Shown one piece after another: positions 23,886 through 33,733 of a stretch of DNA of 64,000 nucleotides. The position numbers were made by a program, and so were the translations under genes. The DNA lies in IMG/VR virus record IMGVR_UViG_3300046004_000518, positions 46,478 to 110,477 of that record; one strand, written 5' to 3'. The first letter of the stretch is position 1, and each line of letters begins with the position of its first letter. The notes beneath the pieces were generated by a model that was not told the DNA's origin, ran no database searches, and worked only from the letters and a program-made list of their open reading frames with translations. This DNA comes from a virus.

Positions 23886-24049
23886 CCTTTTTTGGTTAAC
23901 CTAATTTCTTTAGTTTCTTCATTGATTGACCATACTAAAGTGTCATTTTCTTTCCAACCTAACTGTTCTAATAAGTCAGTTGGTAGAGGAAGAATTAGTT
24001 CACCAGTTGTTAAATCTTCTTCCAATATCGCAGTCCATTGAGTAGTCAT
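23882..24049 (-). CDS. Small AbrB/SpoVT-like protein (55 aa)
   Basis: An ATG at 24049 starts a 55-residue frame, MTTQWTAILEED, with ELILPLPTDLLEQLGWKEND, which matches the swapped-hairpin AbrB/SpoVT fold (the LPxxLLxxLGWxxGD pattern). These small dimers bind DNA, often as antitoxins or transition regulators. No toxin gene is obvious beside it. The start is adjacent to the stop of the gene at 24050. Confidence 0.65.
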   Translation of the reverse strand: MTTQWTAILEEDLTTGELILPLPTDLLEQLGWKENDTLVWSINEETKEIRLTKKG

Positions 24050-24322
24050 TTAAAATCCATGTAATTCAAGGTGAATTTTAATGTCAGTTACTGAATCTAC
24101 ACGGAAACTGCGCCATGCCTGTTTGTCTATACACCAAACGCTAATTGTAGCAGATTCCTTTTCAGTAGCCTCTTTAACCGGTGTTTTACGCTCATACGCA
24201 GGCACAATATCTGCTCTAAGGGTACAGGGCATAGTACGCACTTCACCGTTTACTTTGGTAAATGTTATTTCACATATACGGTATTTTAATTCTTCTAACA
24301 GTTCTTCTTTAGTTAATATCAT
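24050..24322 (-). CDS. DUF2693/WYL_2-like small beta-barrel protein
   Basis: From the ATG at 24322 (AGAAAGGA ahead of it) the protein has 90 residues: MILTKEELLEELKYRICEIT, then FTKVNGEVRTMPCTL and ISVWCIDKQAWRSFRVDSV. These phrases mark the DUF2693 group of Sm-like/SH3-barrel phage proteins. An upstream ATG at 24376 overlaps the previous stop (TAATG) and would add 18 residues; the shorter form fits family members better. It may bind nucleic acid. Confidence 0.65.
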   Translation of the reverse strand: MILTKEELLEELKYRICEITFTKVNGEVRTMPCTLRADIVPAYERKTPVKEATEKESATISVWCIDKQAWRSFRVDSVTDIKIHLELHGF

Positions 24323-24375
24323 ACGATTCCTTTCTATTGATTCAGTAAATGCGTCCATACCCCAGGCTAATAACA

Positions 24376-24822
24376 TTATTCTTTACCTTTCAAAATGTCA
24401 AATGTAATTTCTTTGGCACGCTCGTCTAATGCTTTGCGTTCTAGTACATCTATAGTGCGCAATAAATCCTGAACCAAATCAACGATGACCTCGCGGCCAT
24501 CTGCTGTTAAATGACAATATTCACGCCCGACTGGACTACTGTGCCATAGTTTGGAGTTGGTAATTAATCCCTGTAATGCACCGTACACAACATCTTTATT
24601 AGCCTGCTGGGCTAGTTTGTAATTCTTTGTCATAATTGCGTCCTTAAACTTTAAATTATACAAATCAAGTGACTTAGTTGGTTTTCTCAGTCGCTGGAGT
24701 CGTTGCCATAGTCGCACATATCGCCATAGTTTATCTAATAGTATCATGCTTACCCACATAACACTTAATCCAACTGCTGTTACTAGAATTAGCCCCAATG
24801 TCGACCATAATCCACTGTACAT
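24376..24822 (-). CDS. Membrane-anchored phage protein, unknown
   Basis: The 148-residue protein begins with a hydrophobic segment (residues 5-29), then a basic, helical region (WRYVRLWQRLQRLRKPTK) and a soluble domain with two or three helices. A type II or N-in anchor in the inner membrane is likely. A promoter at 24844-24872 precedes it. Function unknown. Confidence 0.55.
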   Translation of the reverse strand: MYSGLWSTLGLILVTAVGLSVMWVSMILLDKLWRYVRLWQRLQRLRKPTKSLDLYNLKFKDAIMTKNYKLAQQANKDVVYGALQGLITNSKLWHSSPVGREYCHLTADGREVIVDLVQDLLRTIDVLERKALDERAKEITFDILKGKE

Positions 24823-24843
24823 AATGTTCTCCTACATTACATT

Positions 24844-24872
24844 AATATACTATCATTTAATGGCATTGTCAA
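24844..24872 (-). promoter_or_regulatory. Sigma-70-like promoter
   Basis: TTGACA (24867-24872) and TATATT (24844-24849), 17-base spacer, minus strand. It overlaps the 3' end of the DNA ligase gene. Confidence 0.75.
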
Positions 24873-26187
24873 ATTGTTCGATAACTTTTGCTAAATCATC
24901 TGCTACTTTCTTGTCTGTTCTAAATTCAGCAAAGCGTGGAAGGAATAATGAATATTTTGTGTTGTTACCCGTTGGCGGCATAATGCTGTTGCCTTTAACT
25001 GTGACAATCGTACCTATTAATTTATCACGATTGTTATGTACTTCTAAACGTACTTCATCTGTAAAGCCACTGATGTTTACTTCAAGTAATCCATCGCTTG
25101 ATTGGCAAACAATAGAACCAAACGTTGCTTCGTTTTTACCGTTGCCAGCATTAAATCCCATTATAACCAAATCAACGTCGATATCAAGTTTCATTTTAAC
25201 TTGGTCTTTGCTGGTGGTATCTTTCCAAATACCTGTAGCATTTTTAATAATTGTACCTTCCATGCCAAGGTCTAACATTTCACGATAGTGAGCTAGTGCT
25301 TCTTCCATGTTGTGTACAATACGTGTATCAATAAGTTCAATACATTCTGCTTTTAGTGTTTGTGTTGCTAATTCAGCAAAGCGAAGTTGATACGGTACTG
25401 CATACGTACCTTTAGAAACTACCGAAGTTAAGGCAATTTGGTCCCATACTAGGTATACAATCTCATCATTTGCGCCAATATCGCCGCCTTTTTGCACCTT
25501 GTTCAAGATACCATTACCAATTTGACGTGGTAGCACGACACCATCGCGTTTAACTAATAATTCACCGTGTGATTGTGTACCAATTGGAAATGTTTTTTGT
25601 ACATCAGCAATTAAGTGTGCAAAGTATTGCGATGGAAATAATGAACCTGCACGACTTAGAATTTGTACGTCACCGTCTGCTGTATGATTTACGTTGGCAA
25701 ACATACCATCTGCTTTGAGCTGACTATACACGCCATCTGTCCAACTGAACTCATCTAACTTAGCGGCTTTTGGCAGTGCGCAACGCATATACGGAAACTC
25801 CGGAATTAAATTCTTCCATACTTTGTTTGCTGTTGATTCGCCAAAGCCAGCACGTAGGTCACGGTCTACTACTTTGGCAATTACTTTTGCATTGTCTGCT
25901 GATACACATTCGAGTATAAGTTTAAGCTGATTAATACCAGCGGTGCCAGTAACTTGGCGTGTGCTTAACATTTCTAATAACGAAAATGCTTCTGACATAG
26001 TCATGAAGTCAATGCGCATTTTAGTTTCGTACGGGGGAATTTTTTTAATGAAGAAGTTTACAGTTGGGTCATATGCAAGACGAACAACTTCCTGTAATTC
26101 TTTATTGTCTTTGTGCTTGGTAAGGATGGCAATTTTTGCATTCTTACTGGGTTCGTTTGCGACTTCTTCTAAAATAGCGTTTATCAT
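24853..26187 (-). CDS. 30: ATP-dependent DNA ligase (T4 gp30-like)
   Basis: The 444-residue protein has the nucleotidyltransferase motif I KADGM with the AMP-accepting Lys158, motif III-like SHGELLV, motif IV LGMEGTIIKN and motif V VKMKLDIDVDLVI, followed by an OB-fold domain (GSIVCQSSDGLLEVNISG). Length and order match T4-type ligases, which seal nicks in phage DNA during replication and repair. The N-terminal 130 residues are the helical DNA-binding part. A sigma-70 promoter precedes it. Confidence 0.92.
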   Translation of the reverse strand: MINAILEEVANEPSKNAKIAILTKHKDNKELQEVVRLAYDPTVNFFIKKIPPYETKMRIDFMTMSEAFSLLEMLSTRQVTGTAGINQLKLILECVSADNAKVIAKVVDRDLRAGFGESTANKVWKNLIPEFPYMRCALPKAAKLDEFSWTDGVYSQLKADGMFANVNHTADGDVQILSRAGSLFPSQYFAHLIADVQKTFPIGTQSHGELLVKRDGVVLPRQIGNGILNKVQKGGDIGANDEIVYLVWDQIALTSVVSKGTYAVPYQLRFAELATQTLKAECIELIDTRIVHNMEEALAHYREMLDLGMEGTIIKNATGIWKDTTSKDQVKMKLDIDVDLVIMGFNAGNGKNEATFGSIVCQSSDGLLEVNISGFTDEVRLEVHNNRDKLIGTIVTVKGNSIMPPTGNNTKYSLFLPRFAEFRTDKKVADDLAKVIEQFDNAIK

Positions 26188-26217
26188 TTATACACTCATT
26201 TATTAATTTATAAGTGT

Positions 26218-26246
26218 ATTATACAGCCATTTAACCAAAAAGTCAA
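26218..26246 (-). promoter_or_regulatory. Sigma-70 promoter of the DNA ligase gene
   Basis: TTGACT (26241-26246) and TATAAT (26218-26223), 17-base spacer whose middle (TTTGGTTAAATGGCTG) nearly equals that of the promoter at 60673-60701. Confidence 0.88.
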
Positions 26247-26253
26247 GTGATAT

Positions 26254-28359
26254 TTAGACCCTACCAACAACTACTTCGATTGTGACTATTTCGCCATCGG
26301 GTACTGAGCCCAATGCCTTGCCGATGATACAACCTGGTTGATATTTGGTCATATCTAAACGTTCTGCTACACCGCGCACATCGCTGGTAACTACACGATC
26401 GCCTTTGTTAATTGGACCTTGCACACGACATGGTACACGACCTTGCAATGCAACAGGCAGTCCATCGAGTTCAGAATTCATTAGATGTGCTGGATTAGTA
26501 GATATAACACCTGCAACCGCAGTATCATGACTGAATGTACTAATAGTAATTTCTTCATTACCACCAAATACTACCACAGTACCCGGAACGTATTTCTTAT
26601 CGCTAGAATAGTTTTCAGCCAAGTCAGCGTAACGTGCGTTAGTGGCTGTGCCGGTCATAACACCGCAGGCAAATGCCTCGTATGATGTACCTGGGTTATT
26701 TACAATAGCTATTCTACCACTGGCTTCCATTACAATACTCGAAGCAACCACGCCGCTCCAGTGGAATGCTAGTCTAGGTGCCGCAGCAATAGCACTAGCT
26801 TGGGCGCCAGCTAACCCAGCTTCACGGATTTGAATAGCAGAACCGTAGCCAGTACCACTAGAGCTTGATGCAATATAACTGGCGCCTGCGCCATACAAAT
26901 TAGTTGCTGTGCCGCTAGAAGTGATAAATCCTGCACCATTGGTAAGTTGATTAGTGTTTGTCACATTAGTGGCACCTGCCGCAATACCATCTAATTTACT
27001 AGCGTAGGTGCTGGTCATGTAGCCATTAACTGATGCAGTTGCGGCTGCCATGCTAATTGCCGGTGTGGTTCCGCCGCTTGATGTAACTGGAGCCGTACCA
27101 GTAACACTTGTAACCATAGTAGCGTTTGCACCAGCAAGTGAATTGTTAATTGCAGTAATATTTGCATCAACATAGCCTTTCATTGCTGTGTTAGCTGTAG
27201 TAATAGCAGTTGTTGTGGTACTTATTTGCCCATCAACATAGCCTTTCATGTTGGTATTGGCTGTGGTAATACTCGAGCCAGTAGTTGATATCTGCCCATC
27301 AACATAGCCTTTCATGTTGGTATTGGCTGTGGTAATACTCGAGTCAGTAGTTGATATCTGCCCATCAACATAGCCTTTCATGTTGGTATTAGCAGTTGTG
27401 ATAGCACTTTCAACGTTAGTCAAAATACTCTGCCCATTAGCATAGGTAACACCGGTTGTGATTAAATTACCAACTCTTAAATTACTGTAAGTGGCATTAG
27501 TAAAGTCAACAGTTGTAGTGGGTTCAGCTACTACGTTAGCAAATAATTTCCATACATCGTCACTGGCATCACGAACTAACCCAGTATGTTGATAGCCCGG
27601 GTTAGTAAAAGACGCAACAAATCCAATATCTAATACATCACCCGAATTATCGTGCGCCAAATATAATAATGTATCACTGAGTTGTATATTGTTACTACTA
27701 AATGTAGTCTGTGTACCTAATACATTTAAGTCGCCGCTAACATTTAAATTTGCACCAACACTAACACCGCCGGTAACAATTAATGCACCGGTACCCACCC
27801 CAGTTGATTGCGTTGCATTAGTAATTGATACCGCACCAGTAAATGTTGCGCCGCTTAAATCGGCTTTAGTGACATCAACACTGTCAACATACCCTTTCAT
27901 ATTGGTGTTGGCTGTTGTGGCTGCACTTGAAGTAGTTGATATCTGACCGTCAACATAACCTTTCATGTTGGTATTAGCAGTTACAATAGCGGCATTTGCA
28001 GCAGTTATTTGACTTAATTGAGTAGATGCATTACTTGTCCATGCAGTAGTAACTGCATCAACATAACCTTTCATGTTAGTGTTAGCTGTAACTATTTGTC
28101 CGCTTAAAGCACCAGCATTGGCAATAATTGCTGTTAGAATACTAACTCCGTTAGCATAATTATAATTTGCTGCCGATATATTACCAGTTACAGCCAGCGA
28201 GCTTAATGTACCTACAGAAGTAATATTACCCTGCGTATTTGCTGACAAATCACCAGATACTGTAGGGGTACTAGTTGATCCATCGGATACTACCTGCCCT
28301 GCAATAGATATTTTCTTTGATACATTGTCAAATTTAAATGAACGTTTACGTGACGACAT
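26254..28359 (-). CDS. Tail fibre with 22-residue repeats and peptidase G2-like end (copy 2)
   Basis: The 701-residue protein contains about eight copies of a TANTNMKGYVD motif, several in a regular 22-residue period (window 27165-27428 and about 27880-28095), likely a trimeric coiled or triple-helical shaft. A GALIVTGGVSVGANLNV and DASDDVWKLFANV module is shared with the fibres at 16062 and 33734. The last 125 residues from RYADLAENYSSD form a peptidase G2-like self-cleaving domain. Its start overlaps the end of the next fibre gene by one base. Confidence 0.72.
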   Translation of the reverse strand: MSSRKRSFKFDNVSKKISIAGQVVSDGSTSTPTVSGDLSANTQGNITSVGTLSSLAVTGNISAANYNYANGVSILTAIIANAGALSGQIVTANTNMKGYVDAVTTAWTSNASTQLSQITAANAAIVTANTNMKGYVDGQISTTSSAATTANTNMKGYVDSVDVTKADLSGATFTGAVSITNATQSTGVGTGALIVTGGVSVGANLNVSGDLNVLGTQTTFSSNNIQLSDTLLYLAHDNSGDVLDIGFVASFTNPGYQHTGLVRDASDDVWKLFANVVAEPTTTVDFTNATYSNLRVGNLITTGVTYANGQSILTNVESAITTANTNMKGYVDGQISTTDSSITTANTNMKGYVDGQISTTGSSITTANTNMKGYVDGQISTTTTAITTANTAMKGYVDANITAINNSLAGANATMVTSVTGTAPVTSSGGTTPAISMAAATASVNGYMTSTYASKLDGIAAGATNVTNTNQLTNGAGFITSSGTATNLYGAGASYIASSSSGTGYGSAIQIREAGLAGAQASAIAAAPRLAFHWSGVVASSIVMEASGRIAIVNNPGTSYEAFACGVMTGTATNARYADLAENYSSDKKYVPGTVVVFGGNEEITISTFSHDTAVAGVISTNPAHLMNSELDGLPVALQGRVPCRVQGPINKGDRVVTSDVRGVAERLDMTKYQPGCIIGKALGSVPDGEIVTIEVVVGRV
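27165..27428 (-). repeat. Tandem 66-base repeats inside fibre gene
   Basis: Four consecutive 66-base units (27165-27230, 27231-27296, 27297-27362, 27363-27428) encode 22-residue repeats with MKGYVD. The second and third differ at about one base (Gly versus Asp); the outer two are diverged. Near-identity points to recent duplication. Confidence 0.85.
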
Positions 28360-29573
28360 TATTCTGCTACCTCAATTGTTTTAACCACTGCGGTCCAGCG
28401 GATTGTTTTATTTGCTGCACCTGTAACATACAAGTTTATACTATTATTTGTGTCGTCTGCTCTAGCGTCAACTGCCCATGTTACATCATCATGTGCTACA
28501 ACAATTTCGTACACATCGCCAACGTCAGCTACTGTACCTGAAAAATTATCCGCACAGCCTTCTAATTCCCATGCGGCAGATTCACCGGTGGCATCAGTTC
28601 TTCTTGCTACGATATGTATATCATACAGTACCGTGGTATTTGTATTTACAGGCATTCTTGTACCTGCACCTACTGTTAGTATCTCTGTTTCTGTGGCATT
28701 AGTTGTTGTGCCGTGTAGGACATATTGACGTGTTACATACGTTCCTGTTCCCTGTGACACAAACCCAGTGACATTAATACTACCTGCGGTAACTGCACCA
28801 GAAACGTTTGCATTGGGCGGATTGAAATCATTATTTTTACCCAACTCTACAGTGGTTCCATCACTGGTAAACATCCATTTACCATTGGTGTCCACACTGA
28901 TAGATTCACTACCAATATGAATTGTGCTACCAGCAAACCAACCTTCGCGCCAACGTTGTGTTGGGCTACCTAGATCGTATGTAATGTTAGCACTTGGCAA
29001 CATACTACCAGTAACTGTAACGTTAGCATTACCAACTAATTGTGTTAAAACAACACTATTGCCAACTGTTAATACATTTCCGGTTTTATTAAAAGTTAAG
29101 CCAGCACTTGCCCCAGTATCTCCACTGTCATTGAATTGAACTTGCGTATTTGCGCCTGCGGCTGCAGCTGAGCCAGCAACAAATGGATTAATAAATGTTA
29201 ATCCCGTAACTCCTAGTGTTATAGGATCTGGTGTGGCCAAATTAAATGTTTTACTGCTGTGAGTATCACCTTCAGCAACGGTAGTAGTCATACCGCTTGT
29301 AACTTTATCATTGGCATCGGCATCTGCAGCACGTATCCAAGTGCCATCACTACCTGTGCCCACAGTGGCTACACGATATATACCATTTTGTTTAGTATCA
29401 CTTTGATCTTTAACTAAAATACGATCTGCGACTGCCAATGATTTGCCGTCAACAGTGTTGGTCATATTACCAGTTGCTAGTAAATTACCCACATCCCCGG
29501 TGGTGGCAACCCGCACACTTTGTTTGTAATCGGAATCGTATATCTGACTGTATCTTGGTCTAGTTAATGCCAT
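28359..29573 (-). CDS. Tail fibre/virion structural protein
   Basis: The 404-residue protein begins RYSQIYDSDYKQSVRVATTG and has ADRILVKDQSDTKQNGIYRV and GTWIRAADAD, a module common near the N-terminus of phage tail fibres and tail-associated proteins. The rest is beta-rich. It starts just downstream of a TATAAATA late box and a terminator, so it begins a late transcript shared with the 26254 fibre. Confidence 0.72.
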   Translation of the reverse strand: MALTRPRYSQIYDSDYKQSVRVATTGDVGNLLATGNMTNTVDGKSLAVADRILVKDQSDTKQNGIYRVATVGTGSDGTWIRAADADANDKVTSGMTTTVAEGDTHSSKTFNLATPDPITLGVTGLTFINPFVAGSAAAAGANTQVQFNDSGDTGASAGLTFNKTGNVLTVGNSVVLTQLVGNANVTVTGSMLPSANITYDLGSPTQRWREGWFAGSTIHIGSESISVDTNGKWMFTSDGTTVELGKNNDFNPPNANVSGAVTAGSINVTGFVSQGTGTYVTRQYVLHGTTTNATETEILTVGAGTRMPVNTNTTVLYDIHIVARRTDATGESAAWELEGCADNFSGTVADVGDVYEIVVAHDDVTWAVDARADDTNNSINLYVTGAANKTIRWTAVVKTIEVAE

Positions 29574-29599
29574 TGTATATGCTCTTTATCTTATTGTAG

Positions 29600-29607
29600 T
29601 ATTTATA
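29600..29607 (-). promoter_or_regulatory. T4-type late promoter box (TATAAATA)
   Basis: A perfect minus-strand TATAAATA lies 26 bases ahead of the fibre start at 29573 and directly after a terminator, as expected for a phage late promoter read with a gp55-like factor. Confidence 0.7.
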
Positions 29608-29634
29608 CGAAAATAGGACCCGAAGGTCCTATTG
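29608..29634 (-). terminator. Rho-independent hairpin after the 1221-residue structural gene
   Basis: Minus-strand AATAGGACC and GGTCCTATT arms close a TTCG tetraloop. The T run is short (TT), so it may be partly leaky. It separates two structural transcripts. Confidence 0.7.
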
Positions 29635-29652
29635 TCTATAACAATATTACTA

Positions 29653-32600
29653 TTACGCTTGTGATTCTGTAAACGAAATTTGAATTTCTCCACTGGCTGA
29701 TGCAGTAGTAATTGATGTAATGTTAATAGCCAATACCTCTGGACCATCTGGATAAACACCATTACCTGGAATTGCCGAAGTAACTAATTGTTTAACACGA
29801 CTTAAATCCAGCACCCCAGAGTTCGTTTGGTTAACCGGAATAGCAAACAACCGTTCACCACCCGTAGCAGCCGTGCCGCTGGTGTATGTAGGACTAGTTG
29901 CAAATTGAGTGAAACTTGGTTGAAATCCACTTGCCGCAGTATTTAAGTTAATCCATGTTGTTGCAGTAGCATTAACATTAGTTGGATTTAAAATACCCTC
30001 AATTAAGAAACGTGCGTTAGTACCAGTGTAGTTAACAACCATATCATTTAACTCTAATTGCGCACGATTAATTAAGTCACGTGTACCTAAATCACCAATA
30101 ATAGTGTTTGACACACTAGGAGTTAACCGCATCAAGAATGCTGTTTTAACTGCGTTAGCTGTTGCCGGGAATGTAAAGTTCTGCGCACTGTAAGTAAATG
30201 AATAGCCTCGATCTTCATCAAATCCACCATCCATAATTACTGCAGAACCCCAGTGGTTTAACGTTGGTGCTGAGGTACAACTTAATACAGTTACCCCAGT
30301 ACCCTCAGTATGACCCGCAGCAGTACCCATAGTAAATGATTTACTACTACCATCTTGCCATAGTGTAAATGCCGATGCACGTGTCAAATTGCCTAATCGA
30401 TTTAAACTATAATCAATTGATGAATATTTAATAACTTCATTATCAACTACTACGTATACTGGATATGCCACTGATGCTGGCGGAAATTGTGTTGCATCAA
30501 CTAAATCCATTGATGTATCACCTGCGGAAATTGTAGCAATTAATTTATCTGTTGCGCTTTCATTATTTGCTGCATAACGTACCGGTAAATTACCGGAACG
30601 CATATATGCTTCGTCATTCACGTTATTGTTTTTAATACGATGAACCATGATAAATGCACCATTCGGTCCACGTAAACCATACTCAACAAAACCAGCACCG
30701 TACCACGCATATTGAATCATTAACATCTGCATCTTTGTTATATCGACTTGGAAACCACTCGGACCAGTACCATCAATTTTATCTAAATTAAACTGAGATT
30801 GTGGAATACGGAATTCATTTACTAATGCCATTTTAACACGAATTTGATTAGATGCGCCACGCCACGGTGGACTAACTGTCATAGTATTGTTATCTGTGAT
30901 GCTTGTAACAATATGACTCATGCCACGAATAACTACGCGACTATATTTGGTTAATTGTTCTGCAAAACGACATGTGCCATCACCAGAAATTAAATTACTG
31001 CCAACTTCTGTAGTAACAAATCCGCAAAGTTGTAATGTGGCTGAACGTAATACTACATTTAAATTAGTACCAGTGTATTCCCAATATGCACCATTTTGAT
31101 CATCATATATACCAGCACGTACAGTAGACCCGTGCCAGTTAGCTAAATTAATTTTTGGTTGTATATCCATTTTTGGAGTTGCTGATCCTAACGTTTCTTG
31201 AGCAGTAACAGTAAATGAAGAATCACTTGTGATACTAGTTACACGATAATAATTATCATATCCACTTGTTGCAATATTGTTTAATTTAATATTAGCACCG
31301 ATTTGTAAATAATGTTCATTTTCTGTAGTAATAGTAATAGTACTACTTAATGCAGTTGTACCATCGGCTGATATGTTGGCTACATCAAAGTTAGTTGATA
31401 ATAGTGTACCTGAGCTCCAAAATAATCCCTTGCCAGATTGATAACGGAAGTATTTTTTACTTTGTCTTGCAGCCATTGCGCCATGATGTGGAGTACCTGA
31501 ACCAATATTTACACCGCCATCAAACGGTCTATGAATAAAGAAAGCACTTGCTTTAATATAGATTTTAGCAGTTAAACTACCAGACACAGCAGCTCCGGGT
31601 TTTCCTTGATATGTAAATGTAGTTGGAGTAGGGATACTTAAGATTGTAAATGAGCCATCACCCCATGCTACGTTAGTACCAGATAATAAATCAACGTTGA
31701 TTGGTGTACCTGGACTCATACCGTGCGCATATGGTGTTGTGACTGTAATTGTACTCGGTGTTGCTTCATCACTAACAATAGTTGATAATGGAATTGCAGC
31801 ACCAGTAAATAATGCCGCCTTACGAATTTGTGTATCGTAACGATTTAATGGGTAACCAATATTTAAATTAGTTGTTCTACGTGGATAATAGAACATATGA
31901 TTAGTCTCAGCTGTCTGAAGTTGATATATCCCTTCCGTGTTAGCATTACTATGATTTGTTGTACTTATAAATGAATGACTAACACCACCGTGTGCAATAA
32001 CATTAATTCCAATTTGTGGAACGTATGTGCTACCAGCTTGATATAAACCAGTCATTCGTATAGCAATACTTCCTACTGGAGCTGCCGAAATAGCAGTAGT
32101 TCCTACAGTACCACGACTAATTGTGGCGGCATTGGCTACTGCTGTTCCGATTGTAGTAGCTTTAACAATTTCAACGTTTGATCCAGATCCTGTTAATGCA
32201 TCAAAGTTAAGTTTTTGGATTACTGATCCTGATAATAAATTATCAGCACCTACAGTATTCATCCAACTACGATTTATTGACATGTTAACATTACTTTCGA
32301 TACTTGTAATAATACCAATTTCAACATTGCTTATTAAACGTACACTTTGACCACTTGTAATGTTAACATTACCGGAGTTTGTATTTAAACGTCGACGGGT
32401 AACTGTTAATGAGCTACCGCCATTGGCGGTCACCGTCATTAATTCCCACAGGTCAGTAGTATCGGTTTGAACCATAATAGTCGCACCTGTGGCAATAGCT
32501 GCACCGGATCCAACTACCAATGTAGTTGTAGCACCAGACGAAATTGTAGTTGTTACTGTTGTTGTATCAGCGAGACCCAGATATGCTAATAATAGTTGAT

Positions 32601-33318
32601 CGTTTACAGCAAATCCAGCAGTATTAGCTACTGTTAGACTACGTTGATTACTATTAATTACGTTAGCTGTAGTATATGTTTGAACGTTTGCGCCTGCTAC
32701 ATATGGATTAACAATTAACATGTAATCATTTTGTGTCCAGTTTGGTGACGCAACACCGGTTTGATTCATTAACGTAATACTTGTTGTACCAGTACTTGTA
32801 ATTGGAGTTTGACCAATAAATGTTACATACCCTGCGGTATTAGAAGTAAGTTCACTACCCGGTAATTCATATAAACTTGGAATATCGTTATTTAAAAATA
32901 TCGATTGCCATTTAGTATTTTGTAACCCATACTCAAAGTCAGCATCGATTAATGATTTTGGGTTTGATACCCGCATACGTTCAATAGCATCAGTACCAAA
33001 TGGCCATGGTCGTATTGTTTGACTTTCTGCTTCGACGTATACACCTAGACTATCAGCTGCACTCATCGTGGCGGTACTGGTTGTAAATATTAGGGTAGTG
33101 ACACCATCTTGCCCTTGCGGGAAATCTGCATCATATGCCGATGACCATGTTACTACGCCGCCTAATAATGGATCAGCAAAGTTATATATAAAAGTTTGAT
33201 CTGTAGCATTTAATATTGTTAAAATATCTGAAATATCATAATTGCCTGATATTTTAACTTTTCCAACTCCTGCGCCACCTGGTGTAAATACGTAATTTTT
33301 AATTTGTTGTCTTGCCAT
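29653..33318 (-). CDS. Large virion structural protein (1221 aa)
   Basis: It begins MARQQIKNYVFTPGGAGVGK, an N-terminal style shared by large structural proteins of T4-like marine phages. The body is beta-rich with recurring Ile/Val/Thr strands, and repeated phrases such as TISSGATTTLVVGSGAAI. No enzyme domain is visible. Length and position between fibre genes point to a baseplate wedge, neck or fibre-attachment protein. It lies three bases downstream of the small fibre gene at 33321. Confidence 0.68.
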   Translation of the reverse strand: MARQQIKNYVFTPGGAGVGKVKISGNYDISDILTILNATDQTFIYNFADPLLGGVVTWSSAYDADFPQGQDGVTTLIFTTSTATMSAADSLGVYVEAESQTIRPWPFGTDAIERMRVSNPKSLIDADFEYGLQNTKWQSIFLNNDIPSLYELPGSELTSNTAGYVTFIGQTPITSTGTTSITLMNQTGVASPNWTQNDYMLIVNPYVAGANVQTYTTANVINSNQRSLTVANTAGFAVNDQLLLAYLGLADTTTVTTTISSGATTTLVVGSGAAIATGATIMVQTDTTDLWELMTVTANGGSSLTVTRRRLNTNSGNVNITSGQSVRLISNVEIGIITSIESNVNMSINRSWMNTVGADNLLSGSVIQKLNFDALTGSGSNVEIVKATTIGTAVANAATISRGTVGTTAISAAPVGSIAIRMTGLYQAGSTYVPQIGINVIAHGGVSHSFISTTNHSNANTEGIYQLQTAETNHMFYYPRRTTNLNIGYPLNRYDTQIRKAALFTGAAIPLSTIVSDEATPSTITVTTPYAHGMSPGTPINVDLLSGTNVAWGDGSFTILSIPTPTTFTYQGKPGAAVSGSLTAKIYIKASAFFIHRPFDGGVNIGSGTPHHGAMAARQSKKYFRYQSGKGLFWSSGTLLSTNFDVANISADGTTALSSTITITTENEHYLQIGANIKLNNIATSGYDNYYRVTSITSDSSFTVTAQETLGSATPKMDIQPKINLANWHGSTVRAGIYDDQNGAYWEYTGTNLNVVLRSATLQLCGFVTTEVGSNLISGDGTCRFAEQLTKYSRVVIRGMSHIVTSITDNNTMTVSPPWRGASNQIRVKMALVNEFRIPQSQFNLDKIDGTGPSGFQVDITKMQMLMIQYAWYGAGFVEYGLRGPNGAFIMVHRIKNNNVNDEAYMRSGNLPVRYAANNESATDKLIATISAGDTSMDLVDATQFPPASVAYPVYVVVDNEVIKYSSIDYSLNRLGNLTRASAFTLWQDGSSKSFTMGTAAGHTEGTGVTVLSCTSAPTLNHWGSAVIMDGGFDEDRGYSFTYSAQNFTFPATANAVKTAFLMRLTPSVSNTIIGDLGTRDLINRAQLELNDMVVNYTGTNARFLIEGILNPTNVNATATTWINLNTAASGFQPSFTQFATSPTYTSGTAATGGERLFAIPVNQTNSGVLDLSRVKQLVTSAIPGNGVYPDGPEVLAINITSITTASASGEIQISFTESQA

Positions 33319-33320
33319 TT

Positions 33321-33725
33321 TTATGTCCCGAAAATAATAGAATTTGCTAACAATCTAGCTTTTAATGTTGCTGATAACTTATCGTACTGTAATGTTGAAT
33401 CTGCAAGTGCAGCATTTGTAATAGTATTATTACTTGGAATACCTGTATCTAATACATCACCGTATACTATCACGTGCCATGTATTTAACCACGCACTCGT
33501 TGGGGCCGTATTAAATACGATTGTAGCATTATTGAAATAATAATCTGCGCCAGGAATTAATACATTACCTGCGCCAACAGCAATAGTAGCATACGGATTG
33601 CTAACTGTGTATGCTTGCCCGGATACGGTGGTGTTAAATGTTGATAACACTCCGTTGAATTGAGTAGAAATATTATCTAACTTAACAAAATTTCCAACTT
33701 GTGGTGTTTGACCTATGTAAGCCAT
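33321..33725 (-). CDS. Short fibre/attachment protein
   Basis: This 134-residue protein starts MAYIGQTPQVGNFVKL, the same N-terminal signature (MAYIGxxPQ) as the fibre at 33734-35758, and ends after a helical RLLANSIIF. The MAYIG start is frequent in T4-like marine phage fibres, probably the part that plugs into the baseplate. It may be an adaptor for the longer fibre. Confidence 0.68.
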   Translation of the reverse strand: MAYIGQTPQVGNFVKLDNISTQFNGVLSTFNTTVSGQAYTVSNPYATIAVGAGNVLIPGADYYFNNATIVFNTAPTSAWLNTWHVIVYGDVLDTGIPSNNTITNAALADSTLQYDKLSATLKARLLANSIIFGT

Positions 33726-33733
33726 ATATTCTC

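Noticed and set aside
23882-24049. Toxin-antitoxin pair with the AbrB-like protein as antitoxin
   Set aside because: Neither neighbour looks like a toxin; both are a winged-helix protein and a DUF2693-like protein.
27165-27428. CRISPR array from the regular repeats
   Set aside because: The 66-base units are contiguous, in frame and coding, with no spacers and no cas genes.
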